A stretch of 63,014 nt of DNA, taken from NCBI GenBank assembly GCA_045643885.1, contig JAZRFY010000002.1, positions 1-63,014 of the forward strand, in the 5' to 3' direction. A model generated the notes under the pieces. That model had not been told where the DNA came from, made no database searches, and was given only the letters and a program-made list of their open reading frames with translations. Numbering within the stretch: the first letter of the stretch is position 1; each line of letters opens with the position of its first letter. The translations under genes and the position numbers were made by a program. This document shows, one piece after another, positions 8,180 through 16,410 of this stretch. The DNA comes from RGIG4608 sp045643885. Its GTDB lineage: Bacteria > Bacillota > Clostridia > Oscillospirales > CAG-272.

Positions 8180-10498
8180 ATGAAAAAAATATTACTTTTA
8201 ATTCTTTCACTTGTTTTGATCATCTCTCTTGCATCCTGTGAATTCTTTGATATCAACACAGAAACAACAACTGAAAGCACCGGTGAGCCTACACAGGCTA
8301 TCACAAGACCAACAACAACTAATCCCACAACCACCAATAAGGGTAGCTCAAGTGATCCCGAGGTGGATAAGCATTTATATAATACCTTCACCGCTAGTGA
8401 AATCAATACGATGAAGGAGCTTTTTGGTGAAGCAATTCCTTTCATTCCTAACGACGAATATTATTTTGAGGTTAGTGCCGAGGATCTTGACGATGGTACG
8501 TCAGTAGTTCTTGCAAACTTTTATGCCTTCGGCAACACAAAGGCAGAGTTTGAGTCGTATAGAACAAAATTCTCAGGCTATACCTATGATGGCACAGAAG
8601 AGGACGAGTACGGTGACCTTTGGTATTATTATACCTCGGCAGATGACTCATACTACGTTGATCTTTCCTATTACTACTATGAGGGTGAATATGTAGTTGA
8701 CGTTTATGCATATATTTACACCGAATCCGATAATTCCGGTAGTGGAAGCACCGGCACAAATAAAACCTTTACTGCGTTCACATCCGACGAAAAGGCACTT
8801 TTTACAAGAGTAGTGGGCACAGTTATCCCATTCCTTGCAAACAATGATTATTACGTTGAAGAATATGAGTACGACTATGAGGACGGTGAAAAAGAGGTAG
8901 GCATCAACTTCTACACCTATGGCAACACCCAGGCAGAGTTTGATGCTTATAGAGCATTGTTCTCAAGCTATACCTTCCGCGGCACAGAAAAAGACGACTA
9001 CGGCGACACATGGTATTTCTATGATGCTAAGGATGACTCACACTATGTTGATATGTCCTACTATGAAACGTATGACGGTTACGTAGTTGACGTATACGTT
9101 TATTACATTACTGAATCAGGCAACTCCGGAAGTGGATCGGGTAGTGGCTCTACCACAACTCCCGAAAACGTTCTTACAAACGACGGTGCAGGTCTTCCTG
9201 AGGGCGCAAACGGCGTTTATAACGTGGATTTTACTGACGCAGAGCATGTAAAGGACGTAACCGACCAGGGCTATTATCTTGACGGTTGCCCCACAACAGG
9301 TTCTCCTGCAGTACTTGTAATTCCCGTTCAGTTTAGTGACTCTATGGCTGAGGACAAGGGATACACAACCGACGCGTTGGTTGACGCCTTCTCTAAGGGA
9401 GGAGAGACCGACTATTACTCCGTATACGATTACTATTATATCTCAAGCTACGGTCAGCTCACACTTGATATTACTGTTCTTGATTACTGGTTCACTCCCA
9501 AATATGACAGTGAATATTACTATGAGGCTACTTACTATTATTACGACTCAGAGGTAGAGATTGGTGACCAGCTCGTTTTGGATGAGGCTCTTGCATATCT
9601 TGCAGGCATTATGGACCTTTCAAAATTTGACTCCGATAATAACGGCATCATCGACTCAGTAGTTCTTATCAATACACTTGATATCGGTGAAGAGAATTTC
9701 TATTGGGCTTATCGCTATTGGAACATCTATACCGATGACGAGGGATATTATTATGAATATGACGGTGTAAGCGCAAACGATTACATGTGGGCATCATATC
9801 AGTTCCTTTATGAAGGCTATGATGCAGAGGGTAATTTTGACGTTTCCGACTCTTCCGTTAGAAATACATACACCTATATTCACGAATTCGGTCACATTTT
9901 GGGACTTGATGACTACTATGACACTGCATACGTAAACGATCCCCTTGGTGGATGCGATATGATGGACGCTATGACAGGTGACCACAATGCTTTCTCCAAA
10001 TTCAATCTTGGTTGGATTACAACGTCAAGACTTGTTACAACCGACACAAGCGTAACACTTACTCTTGAGGACTTCTCAAAGAACGGTGATACGATCATTC
10101 TTGCAAATAACTGGGACGAACAGCTTGGTGCATATCAGGAATACTACGTTCTCGTTTATTACACCAATAACGGTCTTAACGCAGGTGATGAGTATGGATA
10201 CTTCGCACGCGACGGTATCGTTGTTTACCACGTAAATGCTTCTCTTTGCGTTGAGGACTATTCCGGTGAAACATATTATGATATCTATAATACCAATACG
10301 GACGTTTCCGATCCTTACGGCTACGGAACGGAGAATAACCTTATCGAGATTGTAAAATCCGGTGAGGATACGTTTACCTATATTGTAGGAAGCACGTTCG
10401 TCGGTGAATATCTTGACGGCGGAGATAAGCTTGGATATACGTTTACTATTGATTCTATCACAAGTGAATCCGCAACCATCACATTTACTGCTCAGTAA
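8180..10498 (+). CDS. Lipoprotein M6-like zinc metalloprotease with duplicated N-terminal domain
   Basis: A 772-residue protein. The signal peptide ends in lipobox LASC (Cys20), so it is predicted to be lipid-anchored outside the cell. After a Thr-rich linker come two tandem copies of a ~115-residue Tyr/Asp-rich domain (about 70-180 and 195-312). Each copy contains the pattern IPFxxNxxYY, YGNTxAEFxxYR, DYGDxWYxY and VVDVY, and each is followed by a Ser/Gly linker. The catalytic part carries HEFGHILGLDDYYD (568-581), the HExxHxxGxxD zinc motif typical of M6 peptidases (immune inhibitor A-like). A secreted protein or host-matrix substrate is possible but not shown. An earlier in-frame GTG (8171) is rejected because GGAGG lies 5-9 bases upstream of the signal peptide ATG. 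Monocistronic. Confidence 0.88.
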   Translation: MKKILLLILSLVLIISLASCEFFDINTETTTESTGEPTQAITRPTTTNPTTTNKGSSSDPEVDKHLYNTFTASEINTMKELFGEAIPFIPNDEYYFEVSAEDLDDGTSVVLANFYAFGNTKAEFESYRTKFSGYTYDGTEEDEYGDLWYYYTSADDSYYVDLSYYYYEGEYVVDVYAYIYTESDNSGSGSTGTNKTFTAFTSDEKALFTRVVGTVIPFLANNDYYVEEYEYDYEDGEKEVGINFYTYGNTQAEFDAYRALFSSYTFRGTEKDDYGDTWYFYDAKDDSHYVDMSYYETYDGYVVDVYVYYITESGNSGSGSGSGSTTTPENVLTNDGAGLPEGANGVYNVDFTDAEHVKDVTDQGYYLDGCPTTGSPAVLVIPVQFSDSMAEDKGYTTDALVDAFSKGGETDYYSVYDYYYISSYGQLTLDITVLDYWFTPKYDSEYYYEATYYYYDSEVEIGDQLVLDEALAYLAGIMDLSKFDSDNNGIIDSVVLINTLDIGEENFYWAYRYWNIYTDDEGYYYEYDGVSANDYMWASYQFLYEGYDAEGNFDVSDSSVRNTYTYIHEFGHILGLDDYYDTAYVNDPLGGCDMMDAMTGDHNAFSKFNLGWITTSRLVTTDTSVTLTLEDFSKNGDTIILANNWDEQLGAYQEYYVLVYYTNNGLNAGDEYGYFARDGIVVYHVNASLCVEDYSGETYYDIYNTNTDVSDPYGYGTENNLIEIVKSGEDTFTYIVGSTFVGEYLDGGDKLGYTFTIDSITSESATITFTAQ

Positions 10499-10507
10499 AT
10501 AAAATTA

Positions 10508-10538
10508 AAAAGGCTTGGGAATTTCCCAAGCCTTTATT
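10508..10538. terminator. Bidirectional terminator between convergent genes
   Basis: Stem AAAGGCTTGGGA / TCCCAAGCCTTT with loop ATT and T-runs on both strands. It serves the protease (plus) and the SpoU methyltransferase (minus). Confidence 0.9.
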
Positions 10539-11372
10539 TTATCTTTTTTTGCCAAGCTCCCAAAATGCGATAGCGCCTGCGGCACCAACGTTGAGTGAAT
10601 CCACCCCGTGAGCCATAGGTATTTTCACCGTGTAGTCGCAATCCTCAATGGTTTTGGGTGTCAAGCCCGTACCCTCTGTACCAAGGATTATGGCAAGCTT
10701 TTCTTCCTTGTGAAGCGTCTCGTCATCGATGTCGACAGTATCGTTGCGAAGAGCCATTGCAAGAGTTTTGAAGCCGAGATTTTTCAATCTTTGCATGCCA
10801 CTTGGCCAGTCGTTTTTGCTTTCACCGATTCTTGTCCACGGAACTTGGAAAACTGTGCCCATGCTGACTCTTACTGCGCGTCTGCAAAGGGGATCGCAGC
10901 AGGTTGGAGTAACAAGCACGGCATCGATGTTGAGCGCAGCGGCTGATCTGAAAAGAGCACCGATATTTGTTGAGTCGGTGATCTCCTCGAAAACGGCAAT
11001 TCTTCTTGCATTTTTGCAAAGCTCCTCAACAGTTGAAAGAGAAGGACGGCGCATAGCTGCAAGTGAACCGCGCGTAAGCTCAAAACCCGTCAAATTTGTG
11101 AGAAGCTCGCGACTTGCCGTGTATATGGGCGTATTTTCGGGTAATTTTGCAATTATATTGTCCACAGAGCCACTTTTGATAAGTCTTTCATCGGTGAGCA
11201 TCGACACGGGCTCGCATCCCGAGTTCATCGCCACCTCGATAACTGTGGGGCTTTCTGCTATAAATATTGCCTTTTCAGGCTCAAGCTTGTTTCTCAACTG
11301 AGTGCCCGTAAGTCTTATATAGGGATCAAGAGCACTGTCGTTTATATCTGTTATATTGATAATATTTGCCAT
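10539..11372 (-). CDS. TrmH/SpoU-family RNA 2'-O-ribose methyltransferase
   Basis: A 277-residue SPOUT methyltransferase using S-adenosylmethionine to methylate a ribose 2'-OH in rRNA or tRNA; the target cannot be told from sequence. An N-terminal substrate-binding region is followed by the three SpoU motifs: NIGALFRSAAAL (motif 1), LGTEGTGL (motif 2) and IPMAHGVDSLNVGAAGAIAFWE (motif 3, knotted). The frame is open upstream to 11486, but ATG 11372 is preferred: an AAGGAAA ribosome site precedes it and the upstream residues look like non-coding AT-rich DNA. Divergent from the HTH-serine dehydratase gene, with a 137-bp shared control region. Confidence 0.88.
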   Translation of the reverse strand: MANIINITDINDSALDPYIRLTGTQLRNKLEPEKAIFIAESPTVIEVAMNSGCEPVSMLTDERLIKSGSVDNIIAKLPENTPIYTASRELLTNLTGFELTRGSLAAMRRPSLSTVEELCKNARRIAVFEEITDSTNIGALFRSAAALNIDAVLVTPTCCDPLCRRAVRVSMGTVFQVPWTRIGESKNDWPSGMQRLKNLGFKTLAMALRNDTVDIDDETLHKEEKLAIILGTEGTGLTPKTIEDCDYTVKIPMAHGVDSLNVGAAGAIAFWELGKKR

Positions 11373-11449
11373 AGCTTTTCCTTTGAAATTTGATATATTT
11401 ATTGTAACTCTTTTTTTAAAAAAAGTCAACAAATTAATGAATAAAACGA

Positions 11450-11478
11450 TTGACAAAGAGAAAGAATTTTGATATAAT
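11450..11478 (+). promoter_or_regulatory. Perfect consensus sigma-A promoter for the HTH-serine dehydratase gene
   Basis: TTGACA (11450-11455) and TATAAT (11473-11478) with a 17-bp spacer, 31 bases before the ATG. Confidence 0.88.
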
Positions 11479-11482
11479 TTAC

Positions 11483-11497
11483 TCAACTAAAGGTTGA
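11483..11497. promoter_or_regulatory. Candidate operator palindrome over the transcription start
   Basis: Perfect inverted repeat TCAAC-N5-GTTGA, directly after the -10 box and covering the expected +1. Its size and place suit autoregulation by the XRE-type domain encoded just downstream. This is inference from position only. Confidence 0.45.
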
Positions 11498-11509
11498 TTT
11501 GGAGGTATT

Positions 11510-12940
11510 ATGAGAACTCAAGGCGAAAGAATCAAAAAGCTTAGAAAAAGCAAGGGCGTAACACAGCGCGAGCTTGCTCAAAGACTTGGAATAAGTGAAC
11601 AAGCAGTTTCCAAATGGGAAAAGAATCTTTCCAATCCCTCCACTAAAAATCTTTTGCAAATCGCAAAGATTTTTAACGTTTCTATAACTTATTTTTATCA
11701 ATCCGAGGAATCTCAAAGCAAAAAGCTCACAAGAGAGAAGGGAATGTCCTCCCTTCGCGAGCTTTACAAGATAGGCAGAGGCCCTTCAAGCTCGCACACA
11801 ATAGGTCCGGAGCGTGCGTGCTTGCGATTTAAGAGTGAGAATCCCGCTGATAGCTATAAGGCTATTCTTTACGGCTCACTTTCTAAAACTGGCAAGGGAC
11901 ACGGAACGGATTACGTTATAGAGCAAACCTTTTTGCCCAAGGTGTGCGAGGTGGAATTCGACTTTGATACCGAGTGCACCGTTCATCCCAACACAATGGA
12001 CCTTATTGCGATAAGTGGGGGAGAAGTGATTGCAAAGCAACGTTTTTATAGCGTTGGTGGGGGAAGCATTGTAGCAGAAGGTGAAAAACTTGCTAAAAGT
12101 CAGATGATTTACCCACTCGACACATTTAAGGATATAGCTGAATATTGCCGTGAACACAATATGAGAATTTGGGAATATGCCTTTATAATAGAGGGCGAGG
12201 GTTTCTATGCTCATATGGAAAATATTTGGAAGGCAATGAAGGATTCTATCGAAGCAGGACTTTGCGACGAAGGAATTTTGCCCGGTGGTCTTGGCGTTCA
12301 CAAAAAAGCAAAGCAGCTTTTCAATACCTATAAAGAGGATGAAAATCGAGAAACTCGTGAGGATAGACTCGTTTGTGCATTTGCATTTGCCGTGGGTGAG
12401 CAAAATGCAGGTGGTCAAAGAATCGTAACTGCACCCACTTGTGGTGCAGCAGGTGTTTTGCCCGCGGTAATGCTTTATCATCAGCAAAAAAAGAATGCAA
12501 GTGATGACGATATCATCAAGGCACTCACCACTGCAGGAGTTATTGGAAATCTCATCAAGCACAATGCTTCAATCTCAGGTGCAGAGTGTGGATGCCAGGC
12601 AGAGGTAGGAAGCGCTTGCTCAATGGGTGCTGCAGCTCTTGCGGAGCTTTACGGCATGGATATAGACAAAATCGAATATGCGGCAGAGATAGCTCTTGAG
12701 CATCATTTGGGACTCACATGCGATCCCATTTGCGGTCTTGTACAGATACCCTGTATCGAGCGTAATGCAGTTGCGGCAATGAGAGCAATAAACGCAACAA
12801 ACCTTGCAAATCTTCTCTTTGATACAAGAAAAATATCCTTTGACAAGGTAGTTATTGCTATGAAGGAGACAGGCGACGATATGTCCCCTGCATATAAAGA
12901 AACAAGTGAAGCAGGACTTGCAAAGATTGCTGTTAAATAA
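11510..12940 (+). CDS. XRE-type HTH domain fused to Fe-S L-serine dehydratase
   Basis: A 476-residue single-frame fusion. Residues 1-63 are a Cro/C1-type helix-turn-helix (GERIKKLRKSKGVTQRELA, then SEQAVSKWEK). A short charged linker follows. Residues ~80-476 form a complete single-chain L-serine ammonia-lyase (serine to pyruvate plus ammonia): the beta domain has GPSSSHT (91-97) and GSLSKTGKGHGTD (122-134); the alpha domain has APTCGAAG and the cluster cysteines expected from the E. coli and Legionella enzymes, C362 (GCQAEVG), C404 (CDP) and C415 (PCIERN). The enzyme part therefore looks intact. It could act as a trigger enzyme that couples serine level to DNA binding. GGAGG precedes the ATG. 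It probably forms an operon with ddl, 34 bases downstream. Confidence 0.9.
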   Translation: MRTQGERIKKLRKSKGVTQRELAQRLGISEQAVSKWEKNLSNPSTKNLLQIAKIFNVSITYFYQSEESQSKKLTREKGMSSLRELYKIGRGPSSSHTIGPERACLRFKSENPADSYKAILYGSLSKTGKGHGTDYVIEQTFLPKVCEVEFDFDTECTVHPNTMDLIAISGGEVIAKQRFYSVGGGSIVAEGEKLAKSQMIYPLDTFKDIAEYCREHNMRIWEYAFIIEGEGFYAHMENIWKAMKDSIEAGLCDEGILPGGLGVHKKAKQLFNTYKEDENRETREDRLVCAFAFAVGEQNAGGQRIVTAPTCGAAGVLPAVMLYHQQKKNASDDDIIKALTTAGVIGNLIKHNASISGAECGCQAEVGSACSMGAAALAELYGMDIDKIEYAAEIALEHHLGLTCDPICGLVQIPCIERNAVAAMRAINATNLANLLFDTRKISFDKVVIAMKETGDDMSPAYKETSEAGLAKIAVK

Positions 12941-12974
12941 GCATATAATGTAATAAAAAAGAGGTAATCATATA

Positions 12975-13976
12975 ATGAATATAGTTGTATTAGCAGGTGG
13001 ACTCAGTATGGAGAGGGATGTTTCCCTGGCATCTGGCTCACTCATCGCAAACGCATTAAGAGATGCAGGACACAATGCTATTTTAGTCGATCTCTATTTT
13101 GGAATAGATAGCGATAAAATGAATTTTTCAAACATCGAGGGAAGATATGAATATAAGATTCCCGAGATAGCTCCTGATCTTGATGCCCTTGTTGCCTCCA
13201 ACAAAGGAAGAAAGAATCCCGTTGGTGAAAACGTTGTTGAGCTTTGCAAAATGGCAGACGTAACGTTTATGGCACTGCACGGTGGTGTTGGCGAGAACGG
13301 TAAGCTCCAGGCTCTTCTTGAGATGAACGGAGTTAGATTTACCGGCAGCTCATCCGTTGGATGTATGCTCTCTATGGATAAGATCATTTCCAAGGAGCTT
13401 GTTGCAAAGGACAAAATCCCCACAGCCGAATGGCTCACAAATAAGGATTCAAGAGATGCACTTTGTGGTCTTATTCCTTGCTTTGTAAAGCCTGCAGATA
13501 ATGGCTCAAGCGTTGGTGTAACGAAGGTGACAAGCAAGGATGAGCTTGAAAATGCACTTGACGAGGCAGAGAAATTTTCAGAAAACGTGCTTGTTGAAAA
13601 GCAGGTTGTGGGAAGAGAATTTTCAGTTGGTGTGCTTGACGGCAAGGCATTGCCCCCCATCGAGATAATCGCAACGGGTGAATTTTATAACTATAAGGTA
13701 AAATATCAGGCAGGACTTGCCCGTGAAATTTGCCCTGCGCCCATCAGTGAGGAGCTTACAAGAAAGCTTCAGTCCTATGCAGAAAGAGCACATAGGGTAT
13801 TAAGACTTGGCTCATATTCAAGAATCGACTTTATTCTTGATGCCAATGACGAGTTTTTCTTCCTTGAAGCAAACGCGCTTCCCGGAATGACACCCACAAG
13901 CCTTCTTCCTCAAGAGGCTGCAGCAGCGGGAATGAATTATACCGAGCTTTGCTTAAAGCTTATTGAACTTGCATAA
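12975..13976 (+). CDS. ddl: D-alanine--D-alanine ligase
   Basis: ATP-grasp ligase making D-Ala-D-Ala for peptidoglycan precursors, 333 residues. The N-terminal GGLSMERDVSLASG signature is present, as are the ATP-grasp central part (FVKPADNGSSVGVTKV, VLVEKQVVGREFSVGVL) and the C-terminal metal and substrate motif (RIDFILD ... FFLEANALPGMTPTSLLPQ). The length is usual. GAGGT lies upstream of the ATG. Its position 34 bases behind the serine dehydratase fusion suggests co-transcription from the promoter at 11450, which would tie amino-acid catabolism to wall synthesis; this is inference. Confidence 0.95.
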   Translation: MNIVVLAGGLSMERDVSLASGSLIANALRDAGHNAILVDLYFGIDSDKMNFSNIEGRYEYKIPEIAPDLDALVASNKGRKNPVGENVVELCKMADVTFMALHGGVGENGKLQALLEMNGVRFTGSSSVGCMLSMDKIISKELVAKDKIPTAEWLTNKDSRDALCGLIPCFVKPADNGSSVGVTKVTSKDELENALDEAEKFSENVLVEKQVVGREFSVGVLDGKALPPIEIIATGEFYNYKVKYQAGLAREICPAPISEELTRKLQSYAERAHRVLRLGSYSRIDFILDANDEFFFLEANALPGMTPTSLLPQEAAAAGMNYTELCLKLIELA

Positions 13977-13978
13977 CA

Positions 13979-14006
13979 AAAAGCAGTTGCAATTGCAACT
14001 GCTTTT
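13979..14006. terminator. Bidirectional terminator between ddl and FolC-like gene
   Basis: Stem AAAGCAGTTGC / GCAACTGCTTT around an AATT centre with a T-run on the plus side and A-run before it. Confidence 0.85.
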
Positions 14007-14007
14007 T

Positions 14008-14964
14008 TTATTTGATAATTTTCTTGACCTTGGTTAAAAATTCTTCATCTCCACAAAATATTGTGCTTTCCGTGGGCTTGATAATGTCATCATCCTTGGT
14101 TATTATCTTATATTTCATGTTGTGATGAAGCACAAAATCAGCATCTCCAAGTCTTAAAAATACGCTTGGGAAAATGGAATAAAGTGTGAGGTCGTAAATA
14201 TCACTGGCATTCTTTAGTCCCTTTGCAATTTGTGATTTTGCAACGGAAAAGACAAGACCTGAAGCTTCGATTGCAAGATGTGCAAGAGAAATCGACCTTT
14301 GATCGATTGTGGGAATATGATAGGGATAATCATAGTGGAATATATCCGTTCCAAAAATCGATGCCGACTTTATGGTTATCTTATTTCTTGATGCATAGCA
14401 AATGCTTGCTCCGTTTGGTGCCTTTTGAGAGGGAATAAAGGAAAAGTCATCCACTTGGCTTTGTGCCACGATATATTTGGTTTGGCTTGGAGATAGAGAA
14501 ACCATCTCTTTGATTTCCTTATCGTTGTCAATGGCAAGCATGATTGCAAAGGGAGAAAGATATGTAATCGCCTTTGTATATTGCTCCTTAGTGACGTCTA
14601 AAAGAAGATAATCGTTATTATCAAGAAGATAAAGTGCCAAAATAAGCAAAAGATCTTCATTTGATATCATTTTCTTGCACTTTTTGAGGATTTTGTCAGC
14701 CGTGTCGCAAAGAGTATCGATATCAGTCTTAGTTGAGAAAACGAATCTGTTTTTCAAATCAAGACAAGGTGCGCACGAATATCTTTGGTGTGGGATATCG
14801 CAGCATCGCATCACCGATGAAAGAAATGACAAAGCATTTCCCGTACTGTCACCCACTGACAAAATGATTTTTGACTTGATGCCATGAGGCATCAAGTCAA
14901 ATGGGAAATCATTATTAATAAAATCGTTTTGCGATAAGAATTTTTTAAGATTTTTATAAGTCAT
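14008..14964 (-). CDS. Degenerate folylpolyglutamate synthase/Mur-ligase-like protein
   Basis: A 318-residue protein with no confident functional match. Its order of segments resembles FolC: ILSVGDSTGNALSFLSSVMR at about 34-53 sits where FolC has its GTNGKGS P-loop; then comes a DLKNRFVFS-like segment, a LSPFAIMLAIDNDKEIKEMVS segment (FolC has an acidic AIxxEK region), an IVAQSQ strand, and TIDQRSISLAHLAIEA where FolC has GxHQxxNAxxA. The ATP-binding Gly-Lys-Gly-Ser is not conserved, so catalysis by the usual mechanism looks unlikely. It may be a pseudoenzyme or a strongly diverged ligase. Last gene of the rsmI-asd-DUF3006-methyltransferase run; its start overlaps the preceding stop by one base. 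Confidence 0.55.
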   Translation of the reverse strand: MTYKNLKKFLSQNDFINNDFPFDLMPHGIKSKIILSVGDSTGNALSFLSSVMRCCDIPHQRYSCAPCLDLKNRFVFSTKTDIDTLCDTADKILKKCKKMISNEDLLLILALYLLDNNDYLLLDVTKEQYTKAITYLSPFAIMLAIDNDKEIKEMVSLSPSQTKYIVAQSQVDDFSFIPSQKAPNGASICYASRNKITIKSASIFGTDIFHYDYPYHIPTIDQRSISLAHLAIEASGLVFSVAKSQIAKGLKNASDIYDLTLYSIFPSVFLRLGDADFVLHHNMKYKIITKDDDIIKPTESTIFCGDEEFLTKVKKIIK

Positions 14965-16139
14965 TATTCACCAAGTAAGAATTTTTTAGCTATCTCATAT
15001 TCCTGCTTTGCGGCATCTGCTTTTTTGAGATTTGCAGGTGAATTGGGCTTTTTGATTGCACGAAGAAGAATGTTTTTGGGAGTTTCTTCGGGATCAATAA
15101 GCTCAACTGCCACACAGGAATAGTTGTTTGCCTCAAGTCTTTTAAGTCTTAAAGCATCGGTTGCGGCATCGCAAAGCTTTTGACGAAGCATGGAATGCTC
15201 GGTAACGAAAGAAAGAGCCTTGCAATTTATGGTGTGGTTAAGCTCGTGATGGCAGCAGGGAGTCGAAAGGATTACCTTTGCCTCCTCCTTGATTGCCTTG
15301 TCAAGCACGATATCAGTTGCTATATCACACGCGTGAAGGGAGATAACAAGATCGGGCTTTCTCTTGCATTCATAAAGGGTAATATCACCGCAAAAGAATT
15401 CAAGACCGTCAAATCCTATATCAGTTGCCACTTTGTTGCAATATTCGATAACGTCTGCCTTCAAGTCAATGCCATACATTTTAACGTCGCGCCCCATGAC
15501 GTTCTTGAGATAATGATATACTGCGAAGGAAAGATAGCTCTTTCCACAGCAAAGGTCGTATACCACAAGCTCACCGTCTTGAGGAAGGTGGGAATATATG
15601 TCCCTTACGTTTTCAACGAATTTGTTTATCTGACGGAATTTTGATTGCTTTTTATCATAAATTCTTCCGTTTTTATCACTAACACCAAGGTACTGCAAGA
15701 AGGGAGCGGAGCCGTTTATAATGTGGTTCTTTTCGTGGTTGTTGCCCTTTATCTCAGCTTTGGAAATGCTTGAAGAATTCATCTTTTGCATTATGGCATT
15801 GAAACCGATTAACGTGATTTTGCCCGATTTTGAAGATTTCAGCTCACAGTCACCTGCAGTAGTGATAAGATTCACCTGCATAGATGAATCAACCATCTCG
15901 CAAAGTCTTATGAGTGAGCCTTGGTCAAGAGCAACATTTTCGTGCTTTGCCTTGTTGTCTGTATGAAAGCTTTCTGCCTGAAGACAGTGCTTTCCTGATA
16001 TGTTTTTAAGTGTGAGAACGATTTTTACAATGCTTTTGTCCTTGCATTTTGAAAATACAGCCTTTTTCAAAGCTTCTTTTTCAGCTGAAACAAGGATTGC
16101 GGAGGCAAATTCCTTAATTTTTGCGTCAAATTCCATCAT
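14964..16139 (-). CDS. Class I SAM-dependent methyltransferase (Methyltransf_32-like)
   Basis: A 391-residue protein. The central Rossmann methyltransferase core has VVYDLCCGKSYLSFAVYHYL (motif I, with CCGKS in place of GxGxG), MYGIDLKADVIEYC (motif II), LVISLHACDIATD and ILSTPCCHHELN. This set, including the LHACD and PCCHHE motifs, is typical of Methyltransf_32 proteins, whose substrates are usually unknown (RNA is likely for several). The N-terminal ~160 residues are of unknown fold. It starts within an ATGATG; the first ATG overlaps the stop of the DUF3006 gene as ATGA, so translation is coupled. Confidence 0.8.
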   Translation of the reverse strand: MMEFDAKIKEFASAILVSAEKEALKKAVFSKCKDKSIVKIVLTLKNISGKHCLQAESFHTDNKAKHENVALDQGSLIRLCEMVDSSMQVNLITTAGDCELKSSKSGKITLIGFNAIMQKMNSSSISKAEIKGNNHEKNHIINGSAPFLQYLGVSDKNGRIYDKKQSKFRQINKFVENVRDIYSHLPQDGELVVYDLCCGKSYLSFAVYHYLKNVMGRDVKMYGIDLKADVIEYCNKVATDIGFDGLEFFCGDITLYECKRKPDLVISLHACDIATDIVLDKAIKEEAKVILSTPCCHHELNHTINCKALSFVTEHSMLRQKLCDAATDALRLKRLEANNYSCVAVELIDPEETPKNILLRAIKKPNSPANLKKADAAKQEYEIAKKFLLGE

Positions 16140-16396
16140 AATCTCGGGGGCCTCCTGTGTCTTGTAACGTTAAAAATCTTTCTCATCCTTTGAGATATCT
16201 CTTCTTTTTTCTTTGCGGTTTCTTCAAAAAGAATGCTTGGAGAGTGATAGCTTTCACCATCAAGCTCAATATTGAAGATATCGTTTACCGCAACGCCCTG
16301 TAATATAGATTTGTTTATGAGATGTCTTTCACCGTTTGAATCTATGCAAACGGCAATATCCTCTTCAAATCTGTCAAGAACTAATTTTAAAGTCAT
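16136..16396 (-). CDS. DUF3006-family small protein
   Basis: An 86-residue protein starting MTLKLVLDRFEEDIAVC, which matches the DUF3006 opening pattern (a small beta-barrel-like domain with the DRFExxxAV signature). The C terminus is basic (RMRKIFNVTRHRRPPRL). Function unknown; DUF3006 genes often sit beside cell-surface or hydrolase genes. Overlaps the next gene by 4 bases (ATGA) and lies 14 bases behind asd. Confidence 0.75.
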   Translation of the reverse strand: MTLKLVLDRFEEDIAVCIDSNGERHLINKSILQGVAVNDIFNIELDGESYHSPSILFEETAKKKEEISQRMRKIFNVTRHRRPPRL

Positions 16397-16410
16397 ATTT
16401 TTGACCTTTC

